Positions 8,243 to 19,102 of a stretch of 22,840 nt of DNA are shown piece by piece. The position numbers and the translations under genes are program-made. The notes below the pieces were generated by a model. That model searched no databases. It was given only the letters and a program-made list of their open reading frames with translations, and was not told where the DNA came from. Positions within the stretch are counted from its first letter, which is position 1; each line of letters starts with the position of its first letter. Source of the DNA: Irineochytrium annulatum (Eukaryota > Chytridiomycota > Chytridiomycetes > Chytridiales > Chytridiaceae); contig JADGJL010000240.1 of the NCBI GenBank assembly GCA_027600665.1, positions 6,757 through 29,596 on the forward strand, read 5' to 3'.

Positions 8243-11200
8243 ATGGATATCAAAACGCTTTACGAGGATGCTATGAAGCTGGCTGTACATGCGTTTGTTG
8301 CCTGATCAAGGTCTAAAGGTGCGCAGATCCTCGCCGTGGAGTCAGATGAAGTTGGGAGCGTTCAAGTCGCGTACACGTACTACAACGAGCTCTGCGAAGT
8401 TCTCCTTAACATTATTCGACGTAGGCGGATGTTTGTCACCTCTCATTTCTAAAGCAACGCAGTTGAGCATGACTCTGATAAGAAAAAATTCACAAAGTCG
8501 AGGCTTAAGGAATATCTTACTCGCACGGAACAATTGAAGCGCTTGTCAATGGCTCATTCGAGAGTTTCATATCAAGTATCGCCATTTCAAAGCGCGCTGG
8601 CTCAAGGAAATGTGAGAAATATTACGCCGTGCAATGCAACTTACGTGTAGCTCAGTTTCTGTACGAGCAAGCCATTGTAGACGATGAGAAGCGCGAGGTT
8701 TCTGGAGCATTTCGCAATTATATAGCGTCAGCGGACTTCTTTTTCCAGGCTGCAGAGTGTGAGACTATAAGTTCTTGTTTGTATAAATTGACAAATAAGT
8801 GGCTACAAATCAAAACGAAAGATTCTATCTAGGTCAAAGAATAGCCACTATTCTCGGTAGAGCTGAGGAGCTGGAGAAGTCTGGGGCAATTTCAAAGAGC
8901 GAGGACAAGCGGCCTGCCAAGCGGGCCGTCATACGATCCAATTTGACCGCCGAGGAGCTTGAGGTGTTGAAACTAGCGTCTGTGGTGAACAACACGGCGT
9001 TCTTGCCATGGCTGGAGATCGATATACATGAACAATTCTGGTGTCCGTTGCCATATGTCGATTCCGACGGGCCTTTGAAGCTGTCGGCAAAACAAATAGC
9101 CAAGTTTGGCGGATGGAAACGACCGTCGGAAATAATGCAATCGCCGCAGATGATATATCTCGTTTCAAGCACATCTATTTGTCAAGTAGGAATCATCCTC
9201 GTATTTAATAAATGCCACTTCTTGCTTTTTGTTATTACGCCCGTCTTGTTTCGCGCTCTAAGTCAAATTTCTGCTCTCCACTTCCTAATAGGATATTGTT
9301 ACGGACTGCTCATTTGTTGCCTCTCTTTGCGTAAGCGCTGCGTATGAAAGAAAGTTCAAGAAACAGGTACCGTGAGGACGCCTGCAACGTAAAATTTTGC
9401 TCAATACTCCAGCTTATCACCAGATGTATATTTCCGCAAGACAAGAACCATCGCCCGCTATACAATCCATGGGGAAAATACGTCATAAAACTTTTCTTCA
9501 ACGGAATTCATCGGAAGGTTCGTTTATCATAAGATGTACGCTAGTAATCTGGCATAGATAGGTAATTGGCATTCCAAATTATCAAACTCATGCTACTTCT
9601 GGTAGTCGTTGACGACCTGCTTCCTATTGGACAAAATGGTAGCGTACGTACGTTTGCGTCTCTAACCAAGCAGGCACGCTTATGTGTACATATTCGAGCA
9701 ATCGGAACGAAATTTGGCCGAGCATCATTGAAAAGGCGTACATGAAATTGATGGGTGGCTACGACTTTCCTGGATCGTAAGTGATGCCTTCGCCTATCTT
9801 AGTATTAATCCTCTCAGAAACTCTGGAATCGATCTGCATGGTAAGAAACAATCAAACTTCCGCTTATAAAGCCTCACAGCGTTGACTGGGTGGATACCGG
9901 AGCACATATTTATAAATGAGTCAGTTTTCGTTTTTTTCTGCGATTAACTTCGGCAGGCCACAATTTAATGCACAGCTACAATGGCGTCGACTGCTTGATG
10001 GGTATCAACTAGGAGATGCGTTGATCACAATCGCAACGGTACAAAAAAAGGACGAACACGCGTTTTTTCTTGTTTGTAACGACGCGTTGCAGGGAGAGAT
10101 GACGGAGGCTGAAGCTGATGCTATTGGGTTGGTAGCGACTCATGCTTATGCCGGTATGCACGTCTTTATATGAGGCGGCGTTTGTTAACGAAGTCAGTTC
10201 TCGATGTCCGAGAGATCAATGGTTTGAGATTACTTCAGGTAAAGGTACTTATCAAATTGAATAATAACGTTTGAAGGTCAAAAACCCTTGGAATCACAAG
10301 CGTTGGAAAGGTAGTCTTCCTAGCTGCATCACTTATGAAGTCTTCGCAGGGACATTTTCTCATCTGGATGACACAAATTGGACATCGCAGTTGAAAGAGG
10401 CGTTAAATTTCGACCAGCTATGTGCTCTGCAGGTTGACGACGGTTTGGTTTCTTTACATTTGAGGAACTTATGAATTACAGGAATATTTTGGATTAATTA
10501 CGAGTCAGTCTGCGCTTACTTTGATTCCATCCATATGAATTGGTATAGAAGTTTAATTTTCCGACATTTAATCGTGTCGAAGGAACCCAGAGCTTTTTCG
10601 CTATCGGCACGTGCTTCATGTGTAGGGCTAACTGCTTGGCGCTTTCGTAACTTTTCACAGCTCTTGGCCAGCCACTGCCGGTCCGAAAAGCGATAGCTTT
10701 ACTCTCGGTTATAATCCTCAGTACGGACGTAAGTAGCTGCATATTGTTTCCGTTTATTAATCGGAACAGTTGAAATTGACGTACAAAACGAGCGAGAATC
10801 CCTTGTTTGGTTGCTGTTAACGAAGCATATCCTAAAAACTGCGAGTATTCAATTGTGTACGACTGCTAGCCGCTCTGACCCTGTTACAGGAAGAAAACAA
10901 GGATTACATCACGGTGCATGTCTATGGGGGAACGAATTGCGACAGAGTCTACTATCCTGACATGTACAGCACAGCGTACCAAGGAGTGTACATCAACAGG
11001 TAGCGACTGATTTTTATGCCCTTGCTCACCAGACGGAAGTCCACACATTTTGGCCAGCTTTAACGCACCGCTCGGCAAGAGTCGGTATACAGTCGTCGTA
11101 TCTCAACACGAAAAACAGCGTTCGTTAACTTTCACGTTGCGTGCCTATGCCTCCTCCCCCTTCCTAATGGGACCAATAACGAATAAGTTCCCATTCGAGA

Positions 11201-11661
11201 AAAAGGTCTGCGCTCAGGCCCATGCAGTAGATTCACATCCTTTTTTAAGATAAACGGCGAGTGGACATCGGACAGCGCTGGTGGTTCACATGAACACGCC
11301 GCCTACGCACAAAATCCTAATTTTGGTTTGAAATTCCCGGATGCAACAGGGCGGATAAGTCTGTTTGCAATGTTGGAATCAAAGGAAGAACATTATGTTA
11401 ATTTAAAACTGTTCAAGGGAGCAAATAAGTGCGAATGATTTTGATACATCCTCTAACGCGAGAGGTAGGGTCACCGGAAACGATCTCACGGACGTGCTGG
11501 TTGATGCTGGCGACTATCGACCGCGCTTTTGTTACTTTGAAGTTCCGGACTTACAGTCCGGCGATTACAACCTTGTACCATCCACATTTCACTCGTGCCA
11601 GGCGTCATTCATCATCACGCTTAGATGCTCACATAGGTTTACTATCAACCGCAGTCGGTAA
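8243..11661 (+). CDS. CAPN7: Calpain-7 family cysteine protease (PalB/CAPN7-like)
   Basis: Calpain-7/PalB proteases dock on ESCRT-III through MIT domains; fungal PalB acts in ambient-pH signalling. Exons: 8243-8284, 8327-8420, 8463-8611, 8656-8758, 8800-9185, 9292-9366, 9413-9521, 9606-9638, 9674-9776, 9818-9840, 9880-9919, 9957-10038, 10093-10153, 10198-10238, 10277-10310, 10350-10442, 10482-10542, 10583-10621, 10661-10728, 10770-10844, 10894-10999, 11040-11205, 11250-11428, 11469-11661. Total 2355 nt, 784 residues (human about 813). MIT-type helices fill about 1-165. The protease core has the full triad: Cys264 (TDCSFVAS), His430 (ATHAYA), Asn450 (VKNPW). Two calpain-type beta-sandwich domains follow ([29 protein letters not shown]). 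Unspliced, the locus looks like broken fragments; spliced, I find no stop or missing block. The exon 20/21 junction and the exon 24 acceptor (another AG a few bases upstream would also work) are least certain. Confidence 0.93.
9818..9840 (+). other. 23-nt micro-exon 10 of the calpain-7 gene
   Basis: Flanked by introns of 41 and 39 nt, this exon is 23 nt long. It supplies NSGIDLH plus the partial codons on either side, matching the conserved calpain-7 block [17 protein letters not shown]. Exon 8 (33 nt), exon 15 (34 nt) and exon 18 (39 nt) are comparable. Confidence 0.8.
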
Positions 11662-11861
11662 ATTTGCAAAGGAGAGCTATTTGCTCCGAGCCAGGACTCG
11701 CCTAAGCCGTCGGGCAAGGGGCACGGTGGGAACTTGAAGTAATGGCAAGTTTGGCAACTGATCGGCGCTCCACAGCTTGTAATGCTATGATTGTCCAAAA
11801 ACCCTTAGGCACCAAGTGCATTTTATATTGAATAACAATAATTCCAGTTTCTAGATTTCTA

Positions 11862-12083
11862 ATGCATTCGTTGGCACGACTTTTACTTCCTTCCCAGCGA
11901 TCTTTCAGGAGGTGTTCACACAAAAAGATTGCAGTGACGCTACGTGGCAAGCAGGTGCACACGGTGGGTCTCAAGAATCTGCGTGTGCTTGCGAATCCAA
12001 TCTACATTAAAGAATTTTCTGGATTTGGTTGTCAAGGAGAGCCACATCGACGCCTGTTCTTGATTTGCTCCTTTACAATATGA
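11862..12083 (+). CDS. Small unidentified ORF with a presequence-like N-terminus
   Basis: An ATG-initiated 73-residue frame starts 200 nt after the calpain-7 stop. I do not recognise the protein. Its first 23 residues are Arg/Ser/Leu-rich without acidic residues (MHSLARLLLPSQRSFRRCSH), which resembles a mitochondrial targeting sequence. Two plus-strand AATAAA motifs lie at 12144-12149 and 12153-12158, about 60-75 nt after its stop, where a 3'-end signal would be expected. Against it: short length, no homologue in mind, and a GT/AG pair inside (about 11955-12011) that would change the C-terminus if spliced. It could also be untranslated calpain-7 trailer. Confidence 0.3.
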   Translation: MHSLARLLLPSQRSFRRCSHKKIAVTLRGKQVHTVGLKNLRVLANPIYIKEFSGFGCQGEPHRRLFLICSFTI

Positions 12084-12143
12084 TGAAGGTGCCTGTTGTC
12101 CGCGCCAGAAAGTGACTTCAAGCTTGAAGTTCCATTGGTGACC

Positions 12144-12158
12144 AATAAATAGAATAAA
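12144..12158 (+). promoter_or_regulatory. Tandem AATAAA polyadenylation motifs
   Basis: Two AATAAA hexamers occur three bases apart on the plus strand. They would serve either the small ORF ending at 12083 or a long calpain-7 3' UTR (stop at 11661). Confidence 0.4.
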
Positions 12159-12450
12159 CTCGGGCCATGAAGTCGAAAGGCGAACTCGGTTAGGATCTTA
12201 GAAACAACGAACATATGCCATGCCATTCGTGCAACCATATCTAACAGTGGAGATCGGATGATTATGTTGGCCCGCCGTCTCATGAGATATACCGATGGCA
12301 GGCATATACGTGAAGTCGGGGCGAGTCGTGGTGGCGTTGACGACAGAGTGAGGGCAATCGCGGCACCGATCCCGCCCGCCCGCGCTTGATATATCGTGGT
12401 TGTGTGAAGACGTAGTCACGATTTAAGTTCAATGGGATATCGGCTATTTG

Positions 12451-12456
12451 TTTATT
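12451..12456 (-). promoter_or_regulatory. Polyadenylation signal of the PPR gene
   Basis: The minus strand reads AATAAA about 140 nt downstream of the PPR stop codon at 12597. It is the nearest good candidate for the 3'-end signal of that gene. It also lies inside a short minus-strand ORF (12280-12468), which argues against that ORF being coding. Confidence 0.4.
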
Positions 12457-12596
12457 GACTGGCGCCATGCTGGTGGAGGCGCCCTACGCTTTGCGAAGGA
12501 GCGGCTCGGCTGGCGGGTGAACGCTCGAGCATACCCCGCGAAAGTCCAGTGAAATGTGAACAAGGAGTGAACATTACAAGTCCACTTTTCATGAGC

Positions 12597-15500
12597 TTAA
12601 TCAATACTCTTTCCCAACTCCAGCGGATGCGCTCTCCGTCCCCACTTTCTAGCAACCAATTCTCTAAGCCTTCCATCTTTCGATCCGCAAACCTTCCATG
12701 GTGCTCTATTCCCTACCCACATCTTAATAGCGACAAACTCGTCCTTCCACAGCTTGCCTCCCTCTAGACATATATCCAAGGCAGTTTCTATCACCTCCTT
12801 CGTCGCATTTCCCCTTCCGACCTTCCCGAGGCACCAAAGTGCCCACCGCCGTTTGCCTGCGTTCATAAAAGCTCTTGCCACCACACACCAAGTGGCCGGG
12901 TCTGTCCCGCGACCTGTCCTTTCCTCCCCTTCCGGAGACCTTTTTGCGTAAGACGCGGCCGCCCTCAAATCACCGCCAATGCACCAAGCCATCACGACGC
13001 TCCTCCAGGCAACGCACTCGTTAAGCTGAACCCCTTCGCTGTGAGCCCTTTCCCACCACGCGAGGGCAATGGCAGGATCCCCGGATGCCAGCGCGGCGGT
13101 CCTCATGAGCGCGAGGTAGGTTTCCGGCGTCGCCTCGTCATGTTTGACGCCGAGAGCCGGCATTCGGTGGAACCATGCTGAAGATTTTAAAAGGAGAGAA
13201 CGTGCCACCGCCCTATCTTGCGATGCCGCCGCGGAGAGAGACTCAAGGATTATTTGAAACGTTATCGGCTTTAGTTGCACACCGTTGTGCGCTTGGTCGG
13301 TGATGAACTCGAAAGCGACGTCCGAAAGGTCCTCCGTGCTGACAGATGCAAGGGCGAGCTTCAGGAGAAGGTCATAGGTTGACTGATTGGGATTAACCTC
13401 CATAGCGCGAAGGCGAGCTACCCACGCCTTTCCACGGTCGTATTTACTTTGCACCGATGTATCATATTTCGGCAACCCTAGGCAGTCGTCAATAACCGTC
13501 AGGACGCTGTCGACGGTGATGCTTTCCGACCCTGGCGACTTCGAAATTCCCGCCGCTACTCGTGCCGGGAGACGGGACGCTGATTTTTTTTCTAGGTCTT
13601 GCTCGCGTTCCCTTCGCGGCCGTCTCGTTATTATGTCCTTTGCGTGATAAATCGCAGTAAGCACTGAGTTGAGCGTCTTGACATTCAGCGGCATTTCGGC
13701 TTTAATGTGGGGCCAATGCCAACGTCGATCGATCGCTAGCGGTGGCGACCAGGAAGGATGTGCCCAGTCTAGCATCGCGTTGCAGAAAGCTTCCCCGCTT
13801 CCGTCGGAGCGCCGAGCGCGGAAGTCCAAGAGGGCGTTAAACGACGTTAGCCAATCTGCCGCCCAATCGGCCTCATTCAACACCGAAATGTCCATGCAAA
13901 GACTGGTGATAAAGAACTCCTCCGCCTCTTCGATAGTGCCAGCTTTTAAAAACGCAGCCACGACCGCGCTTTGCCACTTTGAGTTAAGCCTGCGGCCTTT
14001 GAGCCAATGGTCCTTCACCCTTCGTCTCCACATTAAAATTTCTCGAGTGTTGCGGCAGGCGGCAAGGCATAACGTGACGGTGGCGATATTGGGCTCGACG
14101 CCAGCGCTCCTCATGTCGTTCAACAGCGCTTCAACCCTCCACACGCCGCCGCGTTTCAGGCTCATATCGTCGTTGGCCGCCTCCAGTGCTAACACCTGCA
14201 CGATTTCGTTCCATCCCCATACGTCAGGTGTAAATTTGCAGCTTCCGCCATGCCGCGTTTTCGACATAGAGTTAATGGCGTCCACGATTTTGCCGACTTT
14301 ATGCTCCGAGTCGAGTCCGATACGACTTGTATAGCACTTCAGCAGTAAGTTAATTTCCATCGTCTCTTGACCAAATCCGCCCTTTTTCGTATCCGCCTCC
14401 ATATCTTCCAGCCAAGGACCTTCCTCACTTCGTCGACCCCTCGACAGCTTTGCACGCATAACGGCAACCCTCAACCATTCCAGTGTCGACCCGTCGCCAT
14501 TTTCAGCCAGGACGCGTAACATCGTCACAATGACCCATCGTTCGACGTCCACGCCAGCTTTCAGCATGCCGCCTAACAGCCGAAGTCCAAGCTCGACCCG
14601 TCCTGCAGACCGATCGCCGTTTTCAATGCGGCGGACGCATAATTCCAAAATTAGCTGAAGTGCCTCTTTGTCCAGCCGCGCAGGCCACTTCGAGGCAAGT
14701 GTTAATGCTATTTTCATCAGGTAAGGGTTGCCATCGCGAGACGCCGCCAATGCTAGGGGAAGAATGAATTCCTTGCCGAGCTCCAAAGCATCCTTAGGCA
14801 TTGTCGGCTTCGGAAAATCATGAAGAAGCTCTACACCCGCATCTGAGGTCGCCAGTAGTGTTAAGAGATGCGAGTCGTAGTAGACTTCTTGGGTCTGCGA
14901 ATACAACAAGAGTAGAAGCTCTGTGAGCCGGACAGCAGACGCGCCGTCGTTTAACCTCGAGAGTCGATTTAAAAGCTTCATCAGGACTTTTGGGTTAACG
15001 TCCAATGAACCATAATCAATCTCAAGAAGGCGGTCTGCAACGCGAGCAATAATTTCGGGAGGCAGTATTACCTTCTGTTCCGATAACAACGCTACTAATT
15101 TCGAAATTGGAATATTTTGATCATTGGCGAAGAGGTGAATATTTGAAAGAGCGTCCTTAGAATTTTTAATAGAACCACCTTCAAGCTGCAAGCCTATCAA
15201 CTTCGTGCCAGCAAGATTTACAATATCTGCAGCCAGGCTTCTCTGCATATTAGAGTCCTGCGAAATTGCACGTATGGATTGATTAAACGCGAAGATGAGT
15301 TCTGACGGGAGCGGGCAACTTCGGGAAATAACGGTTGCCTCACGCACAAGGACAGATAAAAAATTAAGCCGTCCGCTCGCTTCCGGGACGGCGCTTGCAA
15401 CCTGTAGCATGGTTTGAACATTCTCGATAGTGGGAGTAAAGCCGTCCTCCAGGGCAAAATTAAAAACGCTAATAACGAGCTCCGCATTTGCTTGCGAACT

Positions 15501-17678
15501 CAAGCTTCCGTTGGTAAGTAGGCCCTCCAACAAACGAAAGAGCATTGCATATGTATCTGTCTTTATCAATCTCACACCCACTCGACGCGCCATCTCTCGA
15601 ACTGCTCCGTCACTAACGACAATGCACACTCTAAAAGCTTCCCAGGGATTCCGAGCATGCAGGAGCGCCGTAACGGCACGATCGAACACCCTCCAAGTGA
15701 CCCACCTTTTTAAGATCCACGGACATCTCACAGCAGTGCCTTCCAAATTCCGTGCTTCGACGGTCTGGTGCCGTCTGAGCGCTACTTCAACACGAACGCC
15801 TCTCAACCAGCCTTGACCTTCTTCAGACACACCGTTGGCACAGAGCGATTTCGGGGTAGCGGGAAAGCCAGATAATATCGCCTCAGCCTCATCTAGTTTC
15901 CCGGCCCTTATACAACCGGCGGCAACGATCGAGGCCATCCTTTCGTCCTTTCGTCCATACGTACGCCAAGTCGCGATCATATCTATGTACAGCGCAGATC
16001 GCTCTTGCACGGCTAGTAACCGCGATAAAAACTTCGTGGAGGGCTTCAAATTGAGACGCCGCCAAAGATTCAACAGACTGGTCGAGATTTCGCGTATCGA
16101 GGTGGCTTCTTTGCTATTACGCAACAACACATCAATCGCCGCTTCAAGGTCCGCGCAACACTTTCCATAAAGGTGTCCAGGGATAGAGAGTGGCTGTGGG
16201 TGCGGCAGATTCTCGTTTTCAATTAACAGCGGCGGGCTGAGGAACAGCGATACAATTTCTGTCGCTAGGGCATATGGCTCGAAACCAAGCGTTAGCAGGT
16301 GATCGTGGGCAACTTTTGCCGTCGCGAAATATCCTTCCTTAACAAGGCCGATCACGATATCTCGATGGAATTTCGCATCACTGACAGAGTCTCCGATAAA
16401 ATCGAAGCTGGCCGAAGCAGTTTTTTTCAAATTTGTAGCCGCAGCTTCAAAGTCTCTCCAAGATTTCGAGACATTCAAGCGCGATTTCCTTTCAGCGGAG
16501 ACAGCATAAGCAAGGCACAAGGATGTCATGTATGATTGCTTGAGCGAAGTCGACGCCATTCCTTTCCATTCACTTCGGCCACATTTCGTAGATAAGCTCG
16601 TTTCAATCGTCGACATTCCGCAATCAACATCTAATGTTCGCGCCAAAGAGTGCAACCCCTCCACCTGCCCAGCTCTGGCCAACTGAATAAACAATCGCTC
16701 GGGTATTTGATCCGGTACTTCGACTCCGGCGTCAATCATATCTCGAAAATGACGTGCTGCGCCGGCCGTGTCTCCTCGACATAGGCATCCGTTGACCAGT
16801 GTCCCGTGAGTTATGCGATCGGGCTTCAATCCATATTGAGCCAACATCGTTCCTAAAACGTTCATCGCAGCCGTATAGGCTTTATCCATACTCCGCGACC
16901 GCATTCCGGCCCCGTCATTGCCGGCTTCAAAGGCCTTCAAATCCTTCTTCACCGCCAGGTAGGCCCCAATGATGATATTGAAGGTATCTCTCTTCGGCTC
17001 GATCGACAACTCGTTCATCCTCTTTGTTACACCTTTAATGACTTCAGAAACCGCCGCAAAAGACATTGTGCGCGCAGCCCTTGACAAACAAGTGAGGGCT
17101 GTGTTAAAGGAAACTCTGTCCGGAGCAGGCACATCTTCGAGAGCTCGCAAACACGAGCGGAGATTTATGTCCCAGTTCGTTGACTCATTCGAAACTAGGA
17201 ATGTGGCGAGCACAAGGTTGTAGGTGTTCGTATCTGGCACGTGGCCTTCACGTCGCATGGCCCTAATCAGAGTTGGAATCAGTGCGACATTGCTGAGCGC
17301 AATGTGTGCATGCAGCAGGCGATTCCAGTCATACACCGTGAACGGGTGACGGAGACGGCGCAAACCATCCAAAACCTTAGCAAGAGCTTGGTTAAGAAAG
17401 TTGGTGAGATGAACGATACCTTGATCGTTTCCTGTGCTGTCGCGCGCGATTCCACTCGGCCTTTACCACTTCTAATCGCGGTGAGCTCGAGGGCCCGAAG
17501 ACGTCCACGAAGAGAACAGATTGATGGCGTTTGAACGCTCGCGTTCAAGCCAACGGCTTTCGACACCTACCCACCTTTAGCACAAACGAAACCGACGGCA
17601 AGACCTCGTGTCGTAGCTTACCGTCTTGAGATGCCGGCTTGCGGTCCATTTGGACGCAATCAGAGTGAATGGGCGCAT
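12597..17678 (-). CDS. Giant pentatricopeptide-repeat (PPR) protein, probably mitochondrial
   Basis: PPR proteins bind organellar RNA through tandem helical-hairpin repeats and act in processing, stability or translation. Proposed exons: 17678-17622, 17566-17467, 17431-12597; 1663 residues in all. The 4.8-kb last exon has no ATG at its upstream edge and already begins inside a repeat (FTVYDWNRLLHAHIALSNV), so the start must lie further 5'. Two GT-AG introns (55 nt with a GTAAGC donor, 35 nt with GTAAAG) connect it in frame to MRPFTLIASKWTASRHLKT, a typical mitochondrial presequence. Repeats are recognisable by phrases such as DTNTYNLVLATFL, PKRDTFNIIIGAYL, KPDRITHGTLVNGCLCRGD, GVEPNIATVTLCLAACR and PNQSTYDLLLKLALAS, spread along the protein with long non-repeat helical stretches between. 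I cannot name an orthologue or RNA target. PPR family is secure; the first two exons are a prediction. Confidence 0.85.
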
Positions 17679-18394
17679 CGGAAGGCCACATCGAGGCCGA
17701 ATTCGCCGAGGTTGCAACGTGAGAAACTTTGGTAAGGAAGACTTCTGCGGACGAATGCACTTGACAACTTCTCCAAGAAATCATCAAACGAGCGAGGACA
17801 AACAGGAGTATTACGGCCAGCGAGAACGGGCAGTCGTTTTCAGATGGGACTCGAACGCAGCACGATGGCGGGCATCGGATTCTTCGATGGCTTCCGCGCA
17901 GCGCGCCTACGCTCCGCTTAAAGCCGCCTGTTGTTCCAGGCGCCCCAAAGGTGTACTGGACAGTCCGATCTTTTCTGCAGGCCTTCGCTGTCTTCGCTCG
18001 TGTGTACGAGGCCAGCGATGATGACGCATCCCGCTGGATGCTCCTATGCAACTGTTCCTGGCAGCGTCGGCTTTGCCAAAGGTTGTCGCCCGTTAACAAG
18101 CAAGGATTATTGACGTATTTGGAACCTCCGAAACGAGAGTCTTCCTTTGCTCGCGACGGGTGTCTGGCTTCCGCAGCACGAGGTTTTCGTAACGGGGCTC
18201 GCTATGGCGCCTGCCAGCGTGCAGGGATCATGCAACGTCGGGAATTTGACAATTGCGCTCTCACGTCCAGCAAACATTGCCATATAGAGTGGATGCGTGC
18301 CGAAGTTAAGGGGCAAAATGGCGATCGTTGCCTTTCCTTAAGTTCTCATTTTGTAATTATCATAATATTTTATCCCAGTCAATATTAACCAAGC
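17679..18394. other. Region upstream of the PPR gene without a recognised gene
   Basis: This 716-bp stretch separates the divergent PPR gene and the possible gene at 18395. Open frames run on both strands (minus 17545-18099; plus 17626-18021 and 17951-18388), but none resembles a known protein and they overlap one another. An A/T-rich patch at about 18350-18390 precedes the ATG at 18395. No tRNA or repeat seen. Confidence 0.45.
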
Positions 18395-18891
18395 ATGCAA
18401 AAGATCCGGGCCAAGCCCGCGAACGAGCACTGCTTGATTTGTTTCATGAGTCTTATCGAACACCCGGTCGCGGAGCTTCTGACTATATTAACTACGCGCT
18501 CTCGCGTGAACGGCTTCGCCGCCTCCCTTACCGCTGCGCTGAGGGTGGTTGAGGAGAAAGGTCCGTGCTCTATCTTGGAGGAGGTCGTAAAGGTCGCTGA
18601 GGAGCTCGAGCCACTGGCTGTCGAAACGAACCGGACAACGCAAGAACTTTGTTGCTCACCTTTCGCGAAAAATATTGCCAACACGAAGATGGACGATGAA
18701 AGGGCTCTGGCTCACCTGTTGGAATTCACATTGTCGAAAGTACAACCTTGAAGGTGAAGACTAAAAAGAAGAGCGTCGCGGATATTTACGGGAAGCCGGT
18801 TGCCTTTTTATCATCCCATCCTCGACTGTCCAACTGGCGACACATCAACACCGGCACTTTAGCACGTAAGCTATGGCTTCCAGAGCCTTAG
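18395..18891 (+). CDS. Unidentified protein, possible two-exon gene
   Basis: An ATG frame of 118 codons (18395-18751) has a helical, non-repetitive composition rich in Leu, Ala, Val and Glu (for example ILEEVVKVAEELEPLAVE) and an early CLIC motif. I do not recognise it. A tiny GT-AG intron at 18740-18768 (29 nt, with ACTAA near its end) would join it in frame to a second open stretch (18769-18891) encoding a Lys-rich start then DIYGKPVAFLSSHPRLSNW. That gives 155 residues and a stop at 18889-18891. The second exon also looks protein-like, and a 30-nt intron is seen in the coatomer gene, so the model is plausible. More 5' exons cannot be excluded. Confidence 0.35.
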
Positions 18892-19102
18892 GGTCTAGTA
18901 CTGACGCGGAGCTGCTGAAGATGCGGTGCTCAGGAACAATCTCTATCACAGTTAACTTGAATCATTGCTCAGCCCCGTAGCCTTGGCGGGAGGGCTGCCA
19001 GCCACCGAGCCTGCTTTTTCTCGAAAATGCGACCGCCATCGACGAAGATGACCTTCACCCTCCGGCGCGTTTACTGCCCCGGCGGTTGCCTACTTGCCGT
19101 GC

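Larger units (their letters stand above)
11662..12596. other. Region between the convergent calpain-7 and PPR genes
   Basis: This 935-bp stretch separates the 3' ends of the two convergent genes. It contains one small plus-strand ORF (11862-12083) followed by two AATAAA motifs, and a minus-strand AATAAA near 12451 that fits the PPR 3' end. The other open frames, on the minus strand at 11702-11974, 12032-12283 and 12280-12468, match no family I recognise. Confidence 0.5.

Noticed and set aside
8243..11661. Calpain locus as a decayed pseudogene
   Set aside because: Every apparent break coincides with a usable GT-AG intron, and the spliced frame is full length with all catalytic residues.
12280..12468. 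Minus-strand 62-codon ORF beginning MAPVNKQIADIPLNLNRD
   Set aside because: The start looks protein-like, but an AATAAA that fits the PPR 3' end lies inside it, it soon degenerates into Arg/His-rich sequence, and I found no continuing exon that I could support.
13669..14334. Plus-strand open frame of 221 codons
   Set aside because: It lies wholly antisense to the large PPR exon, resembles no family, and is expected by chance opposite a long GC-moderate coding exon.
17823..17880. T-loop-like sequence (minus strand GTTCGAGTCCC), possible tRNA
   Set aside because: The flanking bases do not form the T-stem and no acceptor, D or anticodon arms can be folded around it.
17545..18099. Minus-strand open frame of 184 codons upstream of the PPR gene
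   Set aside because: No family resemblance and an irregular composition rich in Arg, Ser and Cys. The better-supported PPR exons 1 and 2 lie on the same strand in a different frame within and beside it.
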